A stretch of 64,000 nucleotides of DNA from Methylophaga sp. OBS4. GTDB taxonomy: Bacteria > Pseudomonadota > Gammaproteobacteria > Nitrosococcales > Methylophagaceae. Below are positions 1 to 6,517 of the stretch, in pieces (the stretch's first letter is position 1; each line of letters starts with the position of its first letter). The stretch covers positions 23,185 to 87,184 of the forward strand of contig NZ_JAPDMV010000006.1 in NCBI RefSeq assembly GCF_026319305.1, in the 5' to 3' direction. The position numbers were made by a program, and so were the translations under genes. The notes below the pieces were generated by a model, which saw only the letters and a program-made list of their open reading frames with translations, was not told where the DNA came from and searched no databases.

Positions 1-196
1 TCCCTGTAGCAATCCACTCGGCATTAAATTTTGTTGCTTTCGCTATAGCAAACAGTGTCGTCGGGTTGGGCGACTTGGTTGCGCCATTCTCGATTTGGCC
101 AACTGCTTGCTTGCTGATCGAGCAGGCGCGCGCCAGCTCTGCCTTTGTTAGCTTGGCACTCTCTCTTGCATGCTTAACTCTATCTCCGACGCTCAT
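1..196 (-). CDS. CI-like phage repressor, N-terminal part (runs off left edge)
   Basis: The 65 visible codons start at an ATG at 196 on the minus strand and read MSVGDRVKHARESAKLTKAE and onward. They form a helix-turn-helix of the HTH_3/Xre type, with a recognition region containing SISKQAVGQIENG. This is the DNA-binding half of lambda CI-type repressors; the C-terminal half (often a LexA-like peptidase S24) is outside the window. It is divergent from the Cro-like gene at 268, the classical lysis-lysogeny switch layout. Family assignment is good; dimerisation and cleavage cannot be judged. Confidence 0.85.
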   Translation of the reverse strand, partial: MSVGDRVKHARESAKLTKAELARACSISKQAVGQIENGATKSPNPTTLFAIAKATKFNAEWIATG

Positions 197-267
197 TCTG
201 TCAATTTTAATTGACTGTGGGTAACTTATGCTTGACTCTATGCGGTAAACCATGATTTACTTTCTCC
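197..267. promoter_or_regulatory. Divergent repressor/cro control region with operator-like palindromes
   Basis: The 71 bp between the divergent repressor and Cro-like genes hold two inverted repeats. One is at 200-215, with arms GTCAATT and AATTGAC around TT. The other is at 245-260, with arms GTAAA and TTTAC around a CATG core. A TTGACT hexamer at 232-237 could be the -35 of the rightward early promoter. The position says operator region; which protein binds which palindrome is not decidable from sequence. Confidence 0.55.
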
Positions 268-447
268 ATGACTAAAGATCAAGCTATCAAACACTTTGGC
301 GGCGCATCTAAGTTGGCCAACGCCCTGGGTATCACAAAGCAGGCCGTGAACAACTGGGATGACATTCCTGATGTGCGGCAATACCAGATCCAGGTACTGA
401 CGGATGGGGCGCTCAAGGCTGACAGAAAAAAGTTGTCAGCAGCATGA
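268..447 (+). CDS. Cro-like regulator, 59 aa
   Basis: Starts at ATG 268 and reads MTKDQAIKHFGGASKLANAL, then GITKQAVNNW. This fits the YdaS/Cro family, in which a single helix-turn-helix (here about residues 10-30) makes most of the protein. It is the first gene of the rightward early operon, divergent from the repressor, and would repress the repressor or early promoters after induction. Its TGA overlaps the next ATG (ATGA), which suggests translational coupling. Confidence 0.8.
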   Translation: MTKDQAIKHFGGASKLANALGITKQAVNNWDDIPDVRQYQIQVLTDGALKADRKKLSAA

Positions 448-641
448 ATCCTGCCGCCGAGGTTAACGAAATGATCGGGGCGGGGCTTCCGCCTGTGTGG
501 ATTTCGAGACATTCGGGTATTGATGAGAATGATGTCGAACTGATAGCTGATGGCGCATTGACAGATCCAAACTTGTCTGTCGCTCAGCGGATCCACGATT
601 TGTATTTGTTGTTTATTGAGATTCGGGAGGCGCTGCGGTGA
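444..641 (+). CDS. Small early phage protein, possibly HTH, 65 aa
   Basis: Coupled to the Cro-like gene by an ATGA overlap. Residues about 18-45 (VWISRHSGIDENDVELIADG) have the spacing of a helix-turn-helix, and the C-terminus is a short amphipathic helix. The position after cro recalls CII-type activators, but I see no clear family match. Confidence that it is expressed rests on the tight packing with its neighbours. Confidence 0.55.
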   Translation: MNPAAEVNEMIGAGLPPVWISRHSGIDENDVELIADGALTDPNLSVAQRIHDLYLLFIEIREALR

Positions 642-952
642 TGTCATTTTGCAAGTCTCAGTCTGGTTTCTGCTTTCCGCTCGGCGTCTGTCCAGCTCGT
701 CGAACGGGGCGGGCGCTGATGTTGCAGTTCTATGCTGAGCAGGTAGCCCGCCTGGCGCAGGATTTGTTGTCTGTGTTTGGCATATATCGATTTCTCTCTC
801 GCAACCGGTTTTTTTGTTTTCAGCGGCTGGTTGTGTTCTTGGGTTTGCATTCGCGGGCCCTTGTTTTTTATTCCGTTGGTGAGATTGTCGCTCGCCGTTA
901 TTCCGTAAACATTGGGGGAAACCCTGAAAGTGAGGCCTCTCATGGATTTTGA
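641..952 (+). CDS. Hypothetical early phage protein, 103 aa
   Basis: Begins at ATG 641, overlapping the previous stop (GTGATG), with GGGAGG about 10 bases upstream. It is rich in Phe, Arg and Cys and has no recognisable domain; two weakly hydrophobic stretches (around residues 45-80) are too charged to call membrane helices. It overlaps the next gene by 11 bases. It could be a spurious frame, but nothing else on either strand fills this interval convincingly. Confidence 0.4.
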   Translation: MSFCKSQSGFCFPLGVCPARRTGRALMLQFYAEQVARLAQDLLSVFGIYRFLSRNRFFCFQRLVVFLGLHSRALVFYSVGEIVARRYSVNIGGNPESEASHGF

Positions 953-1361
953 GGTTGAAATAGATAGTGATGTGTCGCCGCTCACGCCCGCAGAGAACCG
1001 GGTGTTTGCGTTGCTGGTGCAGGGCAAAACTCAGCAGGCCATGAGTGTGATTTTGCATCGGTCGATTAAGACGGTGGAGGCGCATTTGCTGCATTCGTAC
1101 CAGAAGCTGGGTGTGGATAATTCCCGGCAGGCGATTACGGCGGCTTTTGTGCGCGGCATGGTCAGGGCGCGGCAGATTTTGGTGTTGTGCCTGGTGCTGG
1201 TCAGCGCCGGTAATGCGGTGCTGCCTTCGCAGGCTTATGCGTCTTCGTCTGATTCCGGCCCTGAGATTCCGCTTAATCGGTTGCGGGTTCGTGGAGGGGC
1301 CAGGCTCAGAACAGGCAGTCAGCTGAAATTGAGGCATCCTTCGCGACGCTGGGAGGGTTAG
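942..1361 (+). CDS. LuxR-type HTH protein with C-terminal membrane segment, 139 aa
   Basis: Residues 13-66 form a GerE/LuxR helix-turn-helix: LTPAENRVFALLVQGKTQQ, then SIKTVEAHL and a short linker to YQKLGV. After it comes a hydrophobic segment (about residues 74-94, ILVLCLVLVSAGNAVL) and a basic tail with no further domain. There is no receiver or ligand domain. The start at ATG 942 is preferred because GTGAGG lies 6 bases upstream; a TTG at 912 would add 10 residues. The membrane segment makes a tethered regulator or a signal-like anchor possible. The fusion is unusual for a phage early gene. Confidence 0.65.
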   Translation: MDFEVEIDSDVSPLTPAENRVFALLVQGKTQQAMSVILHRSIKTVEAHLLHSYQKLGVDNSRQAITAAFVRGMVRARQILVLCLVLVSAGNAVLPSQAYASSSDSGPEIPLNRLRVRGGARLRTGSQLKLRHPSRRWEG

Positions 1362-1363
1362 CG

Positions 1364-1546
1364 GTGCAGACGATGCAGTCTTTAGCTAATTGGGATCGGT
1401 TTCGTTTTGTTGCTGATAATCAGGTTTCAGTGCAGTTGTGGGTGTTGCGGGCTAAGGGCCGGGTGATGTCAACGGTACATCACGCTGATAACGCGCGGCA
1501 GGTGTTGCGGGTGCATAACGATGTGCTGGTGATGAGGGTGGTGTGA
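1364..1546 (+). CDS. Hypothetical early phage protein, 60 aa
   Basis: GTG start at 1364 with GGAGGG 8-13 bases upstream; an ATG four codons later is an alternative. The protein is short and valine-rich, with no membrane segment and no recognised motif. It sits 2 bases after the LuxR-like gene and its stop overlaps the next start, so it is part of the same operon. I do not recognise it. Confidence 0.5.
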   Translation: MQTMQSLANWDRFRFVADNQVSVQLWVLRAKGRVMSTVHHADNARQVLRVHNDVLVMRVV

Positions 1547-1728
1547 TGTTTTGTTGGCGATGCCTTGTTGGCTTGGTTTTGTTCCTGGCGGTTGTTTTCG
1601 TGGTGAGTTTTGCGGAGATGGCTGCGGCGAGCCCTTTGCACGCAAATCATCAGGTGGATGTGTTGCAGGAGATAAAGAAGCCGGGGGTTGATATCCAACC
1701 GCCGGGCACGCATGAAACGGAGCTTTGA
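1546..1728 (+). CDS. Small membrane or exported protein, 60 aa
   Basis: ATG at 1546 overlaps the previous TGA. Residues 7-23 (CLVGLVLFLAVVFVVSF) are strongly hydrophobic, followed by AAAS and a polar tail. This could be a cleavable signal peptide or a single-pass anchor. No family is recognised. It is one of several tiny membrane proteins in the early operon; such genes in phages often affect superinfection or host membrane functions, but that is inference. Confidence 0.5.
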   Translation: MFCWRCLVGLVLFLAVVFVVSFAEMAAASPLHANHQVDVLQEIKKPGVDIQPPGTHETEL

Positions 1729-1732
1729 TTGT

Positions 1733-1897
1733 ATGGGTGTCAACGGCGCGGCCCCTTTGGTGTGGGTGTTGTTTGTGCTGGCATTTCTGGCGTTGGCTGT
1801 AGTGTCGGCGGTGATGGTGTTGGTGTCGTCGGTGGCGTGGTTGTTTGGGTTGCCGGTGAGATTGTTGAGGAGGTTATATGGTTGCGTCAGATCATAA
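1733..1897 (+). CDS. Small membrane protein, 54 aa
   Basis: Start chosen at ATG 1733, which has GGAG 9 bases upstream; an in-frame ATG at 1712 lacks a good ribosome site. One long hydrophobic stretch (about residues 8-40) could cross the membrane once or twice, followed by a basic end with LRRLYG. It overlaps the next gene by 20 bases. No family recognised. Confidence 0.45.
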   Translation: MGVNGAAPLVWVLFVLAFLALAVVSAVMVLVSSVAWLFGLPVRLLRRLYGCVRS

Positions 1898-2414
1898 CGT
1901 GCCACCGTTTAGGCCGCAGGGTGTAAGGCTGAAAAAGGCTAAGTTCTTCAAGCGGTCTGAGCTGGTTGTGCTTCGTGGTTTGCCTGGCAGTGGCAAGAGC
2001 ACTAAGGCGGCAAAGGATTTCCCTGAACATTTGCATTATGAGCCGGATCATTTGTTTTGCGATACGCGGGGCCGGTACCGGTTCGATATGCAGGTATTTG
2101 AGCAGGCAAAAGGCTGGGTTTTGATGATGGCCGATTTTGCTTTGTCGCGTGGCGAGGATGTGGTGGTGAGTGATGTGTTCGCGAAGCTGGATGAGCTGGA
2201 ACCATATATCGATGTCGCGCGCTATCACGGCGCGGATGTTCGAGTGATTGATTGTGTTGGAGATTACGGCAATCAGCATAAGGTGCCTTTGACGGTTCTT
2301 TCCGTCATGGCCGAGGCGTTTGAGCCTATCCCGACTGAGGGTCGCGTGCTGACCTTTACCCCTGTTTATGACGGTGATGGCATTGATGAGTATATCCAAC
2401 AGGAGAATGCCTGA
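1878..2414 (+). CDS. P-loop kinase/AAA_33-type ATPase, 178 aa
   Basis: Contains a Walker A motif GLPGSGKST at about residues 34-42, preceded by a beta-strand (LVVLR). Later strands include VVVSDVF (about residue 95) and VRVIDC. Size and motif fit the polynucleotide-kinase/zeta-toxin-like AAA_33 group, which phosphorylates nucleic acid ends or small substrates; the substrate cannot be read here. ATG 1878 has a strong GAGGAGG site. It lies within the early operon, stop overlapping the next start. Confidence 0.7.
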   Translation: MVASDHNVPPFRPQGVRLKKAKFFKRSELVVLRGLPGSGKSTKAAKDFPEHLHYEPDHLFCDTRGRYRFDMQVFEQAKGWVLMMADFALSRGEDVVVSDVFAKLDELEPYIDVARYHGADVRVIDCVGDYGNQHKVPLTVLSVMAEAFEPIPTEGRVLTFTPVYDGDGIDEYIQQENA

Positions 2415-2605
2415 TGTCGCGCAATATGGGATCCAGCACTAATACGGATGACAATACGCCAGCCGATAGCTGCCGCCATGAGTCGGCCGGGTTGCCGATA
2501 CGGACGATTTGTCCGGGGTGCGGGCAGAAGAAGCATTCTAGTCAGCCTCATCCTAAGTGTTCTCGGAAGTTGCAGCGGTTGCGGCGGCAGGGGGTGGCGC
2601 TGTGA
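2414..2605 (+). CDS. Small zinc-ribbon-like protein, 63 aa
   Basis: ATG at 2414 overlaps the previous TGA. A CPGCGQKKH segment (about residues 34-42) followed by H and C (HPKCSRK) suggests one zinc-binding knuckle; the C-terminus is basic (LQRLRRQG), which fits nucleic acid binding. Too short for a firm family. Its TGA overlaps the GTG of the next gene. Confidence 0.5.
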   Translation: MSRNMGSSTNTDDNTPADSCRHESAGLPIRTICPGCGQKKHSSQPHPKCSRKLQRLRRQGVAL

Positions 2606-2766
2606 GCTTGCTCTCCTATGTCGAGGCGTTTTGCGGTGTATCGCTGGGGTATCTGATTGCTACCGCATTAATTACCAGTCCATTGGATTGGTCTTTTGTT
2701 CCTATTTATGGTCACGCAATAGCGCTTTTTGGACACTGGTTTTTTTACGGGCGTAAACATGGCTGA
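2602..2766 (+). CDS. Small membrane protein, 54 aa
   Basis: GTG start at 2602 in a GTGA overlap with the preceding gene. Two hydrophobic segments (about residues 8-24 and 30-46) separated by a short polar turn, ending in FFYGRKHG. The stop overlaps the start of the DnaT-like gene. It looks holin-sized, but its place upstream of replication genes does not favour a lysis role. No family recognised. Confidence 0.5.
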   Translation: MSLLSYVEAFCGVSLGYLIATALITSPLDWSFVPIYGHAIALFGHWFFYGRKHG

Positions 2767-3667
2767 TCGGGTTGCTTTCAATTCAGATGAGCTTGAGGCG
2801 CTTTGGGGGCTGCCGTGGCTGCCTCAGTTGATTTATATGCGGGCGATTCGTCCGAATATGGATTATGCGAGTGGTGTGGTCGGTATCCGTACCAGTCGGA
2901 CGAAGAGGATCAGTTACCAAGCTATCCGCGAGCAGGTGGAGGTGCATGAGACGCAGGGCCGCAATGGTTCTGATCAGCCTTCAGTGTCGGCGCTTCGGCA
3001 TGCGGTAAACACACTCATTAATGTCGGTTTGATTGCTCGGGTTTCAGGCCATGGTGACAGGTCTGCTTGTCTCGTTTTCCGTTGTCTTTTAGCTGATATG
3101 GATTCGTCTGTCCGAAATAAGTACGACAGAGGTACGACAGGAGGCACGACAGAGGTACAGCAGGAAGTACAGCAGGAAGTACAGCAGGGCAAGCGGAAGC
3201 GGGAAGCCAGTAAAAACGCGGCCTTAGAGTCGGAAAGAAGCAGAGGTACGGCAGCACCTACAGCAGACCATCCGGAGGAAGCCCGACAGGGCAACCTTGA
3301 GAAGTGCGACATACCACCGGATCCCGATCTTAAAACATATACACATAAAACGCGCACGCGCGAGAGGGAGCCTGTTCCGCCTGATTTTTCTATTACTGCT
3401 GAGGTAAAGGCGAGATTGTTCAGGTCGATGGTGCCAATTCCATTTGCTGAGCAGTTGGTTCAGGAGTTCGTCAATGCGAATGAGTCTTCAGGATTCACGA
3501 GTAAGTGTTGGGATGCGGAGTTTGTGAAGTATTGCATTCAGCAAAAACGATTCAAGGAGTCATGGCAGGAGAGAAACAAGCCTCGCAATGGGTTGCGATT
3601 GGTTTCTACGAAGTCTGGCAACAGTCCGCCTGGTGACGCCGGGCATGGGTTTAACACTGAGGATTAG
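2759..3667 (+). CDS. Phage replication initiation protein, DnaT-like C-terminus, 302 aa
   Basis: The start at ATG 2759 (MADRVAFNSDELEALWGLPW) fits better than an earlier upstream in-frame start. Residues 1-120 look like a winged-helix DNA-binding domain, as in lambda O or helix-turn-helix replication initiators. A low-complexity linker follows (GTTGGTTEVQQEVQQ). The end (about residues 235-275, with FVNANESSGFTSKCWDAEF) resembles the DnaT C-terminal domain. It lies directly before a DnaC-like loader, so it probably recognises the origin and recruits the loader. The linker DNA contains tandem iteron-like repeats. Confidence 0.75.
   Translation: MADRVAFNSDELEALWGLPWLPQLIYMRAIRPNMDYASGVVGIRTSRTKRISYQAIREQVEVHETQGRNGSDQPSVSALRHAVNTLINVGLIARVSGHGDRSACLVFRCLLADMDSSVRNKYDRGTTGGTTEVQQEVQQEVQQGKRKREASKNAALESERSRGTAAPTADHPEEARQGNLEKCDIPPDPDLKTYTHKTRTREREPVPPDFSITAEVKARLFRSMVPIPFAEQLVQEFVNANESSGFTSKCWDAEFVKYCIQQKRFKESWQERNKPRNGLRLVSTKSGNSPPGDAGHGFNTED
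3121..3190 (+). repeat. Six tandem 11-12 bp iteron-like repeats inside the replication gene
   Basis: Units begin at 3121, 3132, 3144, 3155, 3167 and 3179, with the pattern G(T/C)AC(GA/AG)CAG plus 2-4 purines. Three units are GACAG type and three AGCAG type. Two units are 11 bp, so the repeats fall into three different reading frames while keeping their base sequence. An AT-rich stretch follows at 3329-3350. Layout matches lambda ori, which lies inside gene O. Confidence 0.6.
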
Positions 3668-3669
3668 CG

Positions 3670-4452
3670 ATGAAGGTTTCTTGCACTAAACACAAAATCA
3701 CTTATGAGCAGACCATCAAGACGGTTGGTGGTGCTGAGATTGAATCAGGTGTTTGTCCTGAGTGCGCCAGGGAGTTTGTGGCGGCAACGGCAAAAGAGAA
3801 CCAGCGCGAGGTGACAGAGCAGGCGCGGGTGGTGAGTCTGGATCATAAGCGTAAGCAGCAGTCTCAGCGGTTTGAGCGTGTAGGGATACCGCCGCGGTTC
3901 CGGTCTCGTAGTTTCGATAACTACCAGGCTACTAATACAGGACAGCAGGCGGCGCTTCGCAGAGCAAGGGCTTATTCTTCGCGAATTTGTGATGGCGGTT
4001 GTGGCGGCTTGATTCTGAGCGGTGGGCCCGGCACGGGGAAAACACATTTGGCTTGTGCCATCGGCATGGCATACGAGAGTAAAGGCAAGTCGGTGGTGTT
4101 TATGACTGTGGTGGAAATGATTCGCAATCTGCGGGAGAGCTATCGGAAGGATTCTGAAACAAAGCTTCAGGAGGCCATCAATCATTTTCGAGATCTGGAT
4201 TTGCTGATCTTGGATGAGGTTGGGGTTCAAAGCGGTACCGATGATGAGCTGCTGTTGCTGACTGATGTGATTAATGCTCGCTATGGTTGGATGAAGCCAA
4301 CGGTGTTGATATCCAACCTGAGTGTTCCGGATCTGGATCCGGTTCTTGGGGCTAGGATTATCGACCGGATGCGTGAGGATGGCGGGGCGCTGATTGAGTT
4401 CAGCTGGGAGTCGTTCCGAACCAAGGCGGCACAAGGTGGCACAGGTTCATAG
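3670..4452 (+). CDS. DnaC-like helicase loader ATPase, 260 aa
   Basis: An AAA+ loader: Walker A GGPGTGKTH (about residues 118-126), Walker B DLLILDEVG (about 176-184), and a sensor I strand VLISNLS. The N-terminus has C-x(n)-H and CPEC (residues 5-37), a probable small zinc finger as in some phage DnaC homologues. RSFDNYQAT is the typical linker before the AAA core. It would load the host DnaB helicase at the phage origin together with the upstream initiator, 2 bases away. Confidence 0.88.
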   Translation: MKVSCTKHKITYEQTIKTVGGAEIESGVCPECAREFVAATAKENQREVTEQARVVSLDHKRKQQSQRFERVGIPPRFRSRSFDNYQATNTGQQAALRRARAYSSRICDGGCGGLILSGGPGTGKTHLACAIGMAYESKGKSVVFMTVVEMIRNLRESYRKDSETKLQEAINHFRDLDLLILDEVGVQSGTDDELLLLTDVINARYGWMKPTVLISNLSVPDLDPVLGARIIDRMREDGGALIEFSWESFRTKAAQGGTGS

Positions 4453-4470
4453 TGCGTAGTGGGGGTGTTT

Positions 4471-4884
4471 ATGGCTGAAAGTGGACATGAGCAGTTGTTG
4501 AGCATGGCCGGTGAGGGGAGAGGCAAGGTAGATAAATCTATCAAGCCGCCTCGCGGGTTTGGTGTGGTGGATTATGTGTTTCAGCGCTTTCAGGAGCGGT
4601 GGCGGGATGAGTGGCGCCGTCGCATGGGTAGCCAGGCAGGGTGTGAGGCGATTGCCGGGGAGTGGCTGAATTCATTGCAGCAGCACTCGGAGCGAGATGT
4701 TCGTGCTGCGGTGGTTGTGTGTCTTGGCAATGCAATGCCGCCGTCGCTGTCCAGTTTTGTGAGTTATGTGGATCAGGTGATTGAGGACAGGAAGCCGGTC
4801 AAGCGTGATTTGAATTATGGCAGGCAGCAGCTGGATAGCATCAAGAAGCAGTTGTCAGGTAAGAGCGTGGAGGTTAAGCACTGA
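4471..4884 (+). CDS. Early phage protein, possible replication accessory, 137 aa
   Basis: ATG 4471 is chosen; a GTG at 4459 would add 4 residues. Helical throughout, with an Arg/Trp-rich stretch RFQERWRDEWRRRMGSQ at about residues 34-50. C-terminus is basic (YGRQQLDSIKKQLSGK). Positioned after the loader and overlapping the next start by one base. The pattern WRDEWRRRMG...W recalls small phage proteins found beside replication genes, but I cannot name a family. Confidence 0.6.
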   Translation: MAESGHEQLLSMAGEGRGKVDKSIKPPRGFGVVDYVFQRFQERWRDEWRRRMGSQAGCEAIAGEWLNSLQQHSERDVRAAVVVCLGNAMPPSLSSFVSYVDQVIEDRKPVKRDLNYGRQQLDSIKKQLSGKSVEVKH

Positions 4885-5336
4885 TGTATGGACATCCGGC
4901 GGATAGAGAGTTTGCGAACCAGTGTTTGGCTCTGTGGGGTAGGCGGCAGCGGTATGGCGGGCCGCAGGCTTATCCACGCGAGGCTAACTTTGTGCCAAAG
5001 GCGAGAGGTATCCCTGTCGATTGGCACGATAATATTACGGAAACGGTTGGTTTCGTGGTGGTGCATTGCATGACAGCCGAGGAAAGCAGGCTGGTGAAGA
5101 TGTATTACCAGCCTTATCCGGATAGGATGAAGGCCAATGAGCCCGTTACGTGCAACCGCAGCTTCGTGCTTCGGCGCTGTAGAGAGGAGGGTATCCGCAT
5201 GAGCCGGCACCAGTTTGATGATGTGATTGGTTGCGCAATCGGTAAGGTCGCTATGGCTTTGGCTTATCCGTCTATGCTTGCTGAACCACCGGAAGAATTG
5301 GTTGTTGAAAAAAAAGTTTGCAATTTGCGCAAATAG
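4884..5336 (+). CDS. Last early-operon protein, possible late-gene regulator, 150 aa
   Basis: Basic, Cys-containing protein with a C-terminal helix-turn-helix-like stretch (GIRMSRHQFDDVIGCAIGKV, about residues 106-125) resembling the sigma-region-4-like end of phage antitermination proteins. The middle contains TAEESRLVKMYYQPYPDRM, also reminiscent of that group. Being last in the early operon, just before a terminator and the late genes, fits a Q-like role. The assignment is by layout and weak pattern only. Confidence 0.5.
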   Translation: MYGHPADREFANQCLALWGRRQRYGGPQAYPREANFVPKARGIPVDWHDNITETVGFVVVHCMTAEESRLVKMYYQPYPDRMKANEPVTCNRSFVLRRCREEGIRMSRHQFDDVIGCAIGKVAMALAYPSMLAEPPEELVVEKKVCNLRK

Positions 5337-5384
5337 ATATTACGGTTAGCCCCATAGTGCCGATTGGTGACTAAGTATTTGAAC

Positions 5385-5422
5385 AAAGCCCTGATGATTC
5401 TTTGAGTTGTCGGGGCTTTTTT
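5385..5422 (+). terminator. Rho-independent terminator after the early operon
   Basis: Arms AAAGCCCTGA (5385-5394) and TCGGGGCTTT (5410-5419) pair over 10 positions with one G-U, followed by Ts. It lies between the putative late regulator and the holin-like gene, the point where an antiterminator would act. Confidence 0.8.
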
Positions 5423-5442
5423 ATTGCCCGTAAGGAAGGCCG

Positions 5443-5703
5443 ATGCAAGAATTTCATCAGGTAAGCGATGGCGTATGGTCATCCCTGACAAAGCTACTCA
5501 TGGCTTTGACCGGCGGAAATATCCTTGTGGCGGCAGCCGCCTTTATGGAACTGGTGCCAGCCATCGCCAGCCTGGTCAGTTTAATGTTTTTGATCTGGGT
5601 TGGCGTTCTGACCGTGCGAGAACGCAATCTCTCCATCAAGATTAAGAACATGACGGTGGATGATATGGAACGCCAGAGGCAGGTGGATCATAGCGAGGGG
5701 TAG
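5443..5703 (+). CDS. Holin-like membrane protein, 86 aa
   Basis: ATG 5443 follows AAGGAAGG. Two hydrophobic segments (about residues 18-36 and 38-58, the second SLVSLMFLIWVGVLTV) and a charged tail ending DMERQRQVDHSEG. The size and topology fit a small holin, which would release the GH108 endolysin encoded 21 kb downstream. Separation from the endolysin is unusual. It could equally be another membrane protein of the late operon. Confidence 0.5.
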   Translation: MQEFHQVSDGVWSSLTKLLMALTGGNILVAAAAFMELVPAIASLVSLMFLIWVGVLTVRERNLSIKIKNMTVDDMERQRQVDHSEG

Positions 5704-5705
5704 CC

Positions 5706-5924
5706 ATGGCTTGCGGATGTGAAAGGCGGCGGCAGAAGATAAAGAGTTTTGTGCGTAATGTGTCAAGCAAGCTTAAAGGTGAAGCAGATGCAAGAACTGT
5801 TGGAGCAACTAAAAGCCCAGACGGAAAGGCTGGACAGGTTGGCGGCAGCGATGGAGCAGAACAATCATCTGATAAGCCAAGTGCTACAAGTCAACGCCGA
5901 GTTACTAGAGTCAGCATTCGGTGA
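5706..5924 (+). CDS. Small basic protein with CGCERRR N-terminus, 72 aa
   Basis: ATG 5706 lies 2 bases after the holin-like stop and has GAGGGG upstream. The N-terminus MACGCERRRQKIKSF is similar in style to small phage proteins with a Cys-x-Cys start found near lysis or terminase genes. The second half is low-complexity (Ser, Gly, Asp) and overlaps another frame from 5788, so only one of the two may be real there. Confidence 0.4.
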   Translation: MACGCERRRQKIKSFVRNVSSKLKGEADARTVGATKSPDGKAGQVGGSDGAEQSSDKPSATSQRRVTRVSIR

Positions 5925-5991
5925 GGATGATGGCGAGACTGAAGGCGGCGCTGAGATGTATCTGGATGGCGAACCCGTCATCCAAAACTAA
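5788..5991 (+). CDS. Short coiled-coil protein, 67 aa
   Basis: ATG 5788 follows AAAGGTGAAG. Residues 1-40 have clear heptad spacing of Leu/Ile (MQELLEQLKAQTERLDRLAA), predicting a short coiled coil; the tail is acidic (EDDGETEGG). It overlaps the preceding gene in another frame and ends 2 bases before the HNH gene. Function unknown; the coiled coil with acidic tail resembles small phage accessory proteins. Confidence 0.45.
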   Translation: MQELLEQLKAQTERLDRLAAAMEQNNHLISQVLQVNAELLESAFGEDDGETEGGAEMYLDGEPVIQN

Positions 5992-5993
5992 TA

Positions 5994-6347
5994 ATGGCAA
6001 CCAAGCCGAAGCGATGGTGCGCCCGATGCCGGCAGGCACATGCAGGGCAATGCCCTGACCGCCCAGCCTGGCAAAAGCCTATCCATAAAATGTCAGGGCG
6101 CGGTGGCAGGCCCTGGCAAAGAAAGCGCAAGGCAGTCTTCGAGCGAGATAATTACCGATGCCAGGAATGCTTAAAGATCGGCAAGTTAACGTTCGTTAAT
6201 CTCCATGGCAGAAACGCTGGGATTTGTGATCACATTATCCCGCTATCCGCAGGCGGTACAGATGACGATGCAAATCTGCAAACCATTTGCCCGGCATGTG
6301 ATAAGGCAAAAACCCATGCAGAGTCTCTAGCGGGGAGGGGCGGGTAG
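5994..6347 (+). CDS. HNH endonuclease, 117 aa
   Basis: Two CxxC knuckles (CARC near residue 9, CQEC near residue 55) surround an HNH core: ICDHIIPLSAGGTDDDANLQTIC, then CPACDKAK. In HK97-type cos phages an HNH protein encoded just upstream of the small terminase assists terminase cleavage, and this gene is in that position. The N-terminus is basic. The start codon has only a weak ribosome site and may be coupled to the preceding gene. Confidence 0.88.
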   Translation: MATKPKRWCARCRQAHAGQCPDRPAWQKPIHKMSGRGGRPWQRKRKAVFERDNYRCQECLKIGKLTFVNLHGRNAGICDHIIPLSAGGTDDDANLQTICPACDKAKTHAESLAGRGG

Positions 6348-6517
6348 AAAGTTCCAACACCAACTGCCGAACACCGCCCCCTCAAGTTCATTTTTATACG
6401 CAAAGAATTGAAAAGAGTTTCACCACTTGGAAGGTGATGCAGTCGCTGAGTTAGCGCCATATCAGAGCATCGATGTGGTTCAGGGCTGTGCCAATCCAGT
6501 GATGAAGAGGAATAGTT
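6348..6517. other. Gap between HNH and small terminase, candidate cos region
   Basis: 170 bp without a gene between the HNH endonuclease and the small terminase. In related HNH-carrying cos phages the packaging site lies near here. I see no certain cohesive-end motif, only a G-rich start (GGGAGGGGCGGG at about 6332-6345, overlapping the end of the HNH gene) and short inverted repeats. A cos assignment is inference. Confidence 0.3.

Noticed and set aside
279..1337. Long minus-strand open frame (352 codons) opposite the early operon
   Set aside because: Low-complexity His/Pro/Arg/Gln composition, no ribosome site, no domain, and it overlaps the Cro-like and LuxR-like genes that have clear motifs.
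6332..6345. G-rich run as an exact cos cut site
   Set aside because: It lies inside the end of the HNH gene and no complementary overhang pattern can be defined without the phage ends.
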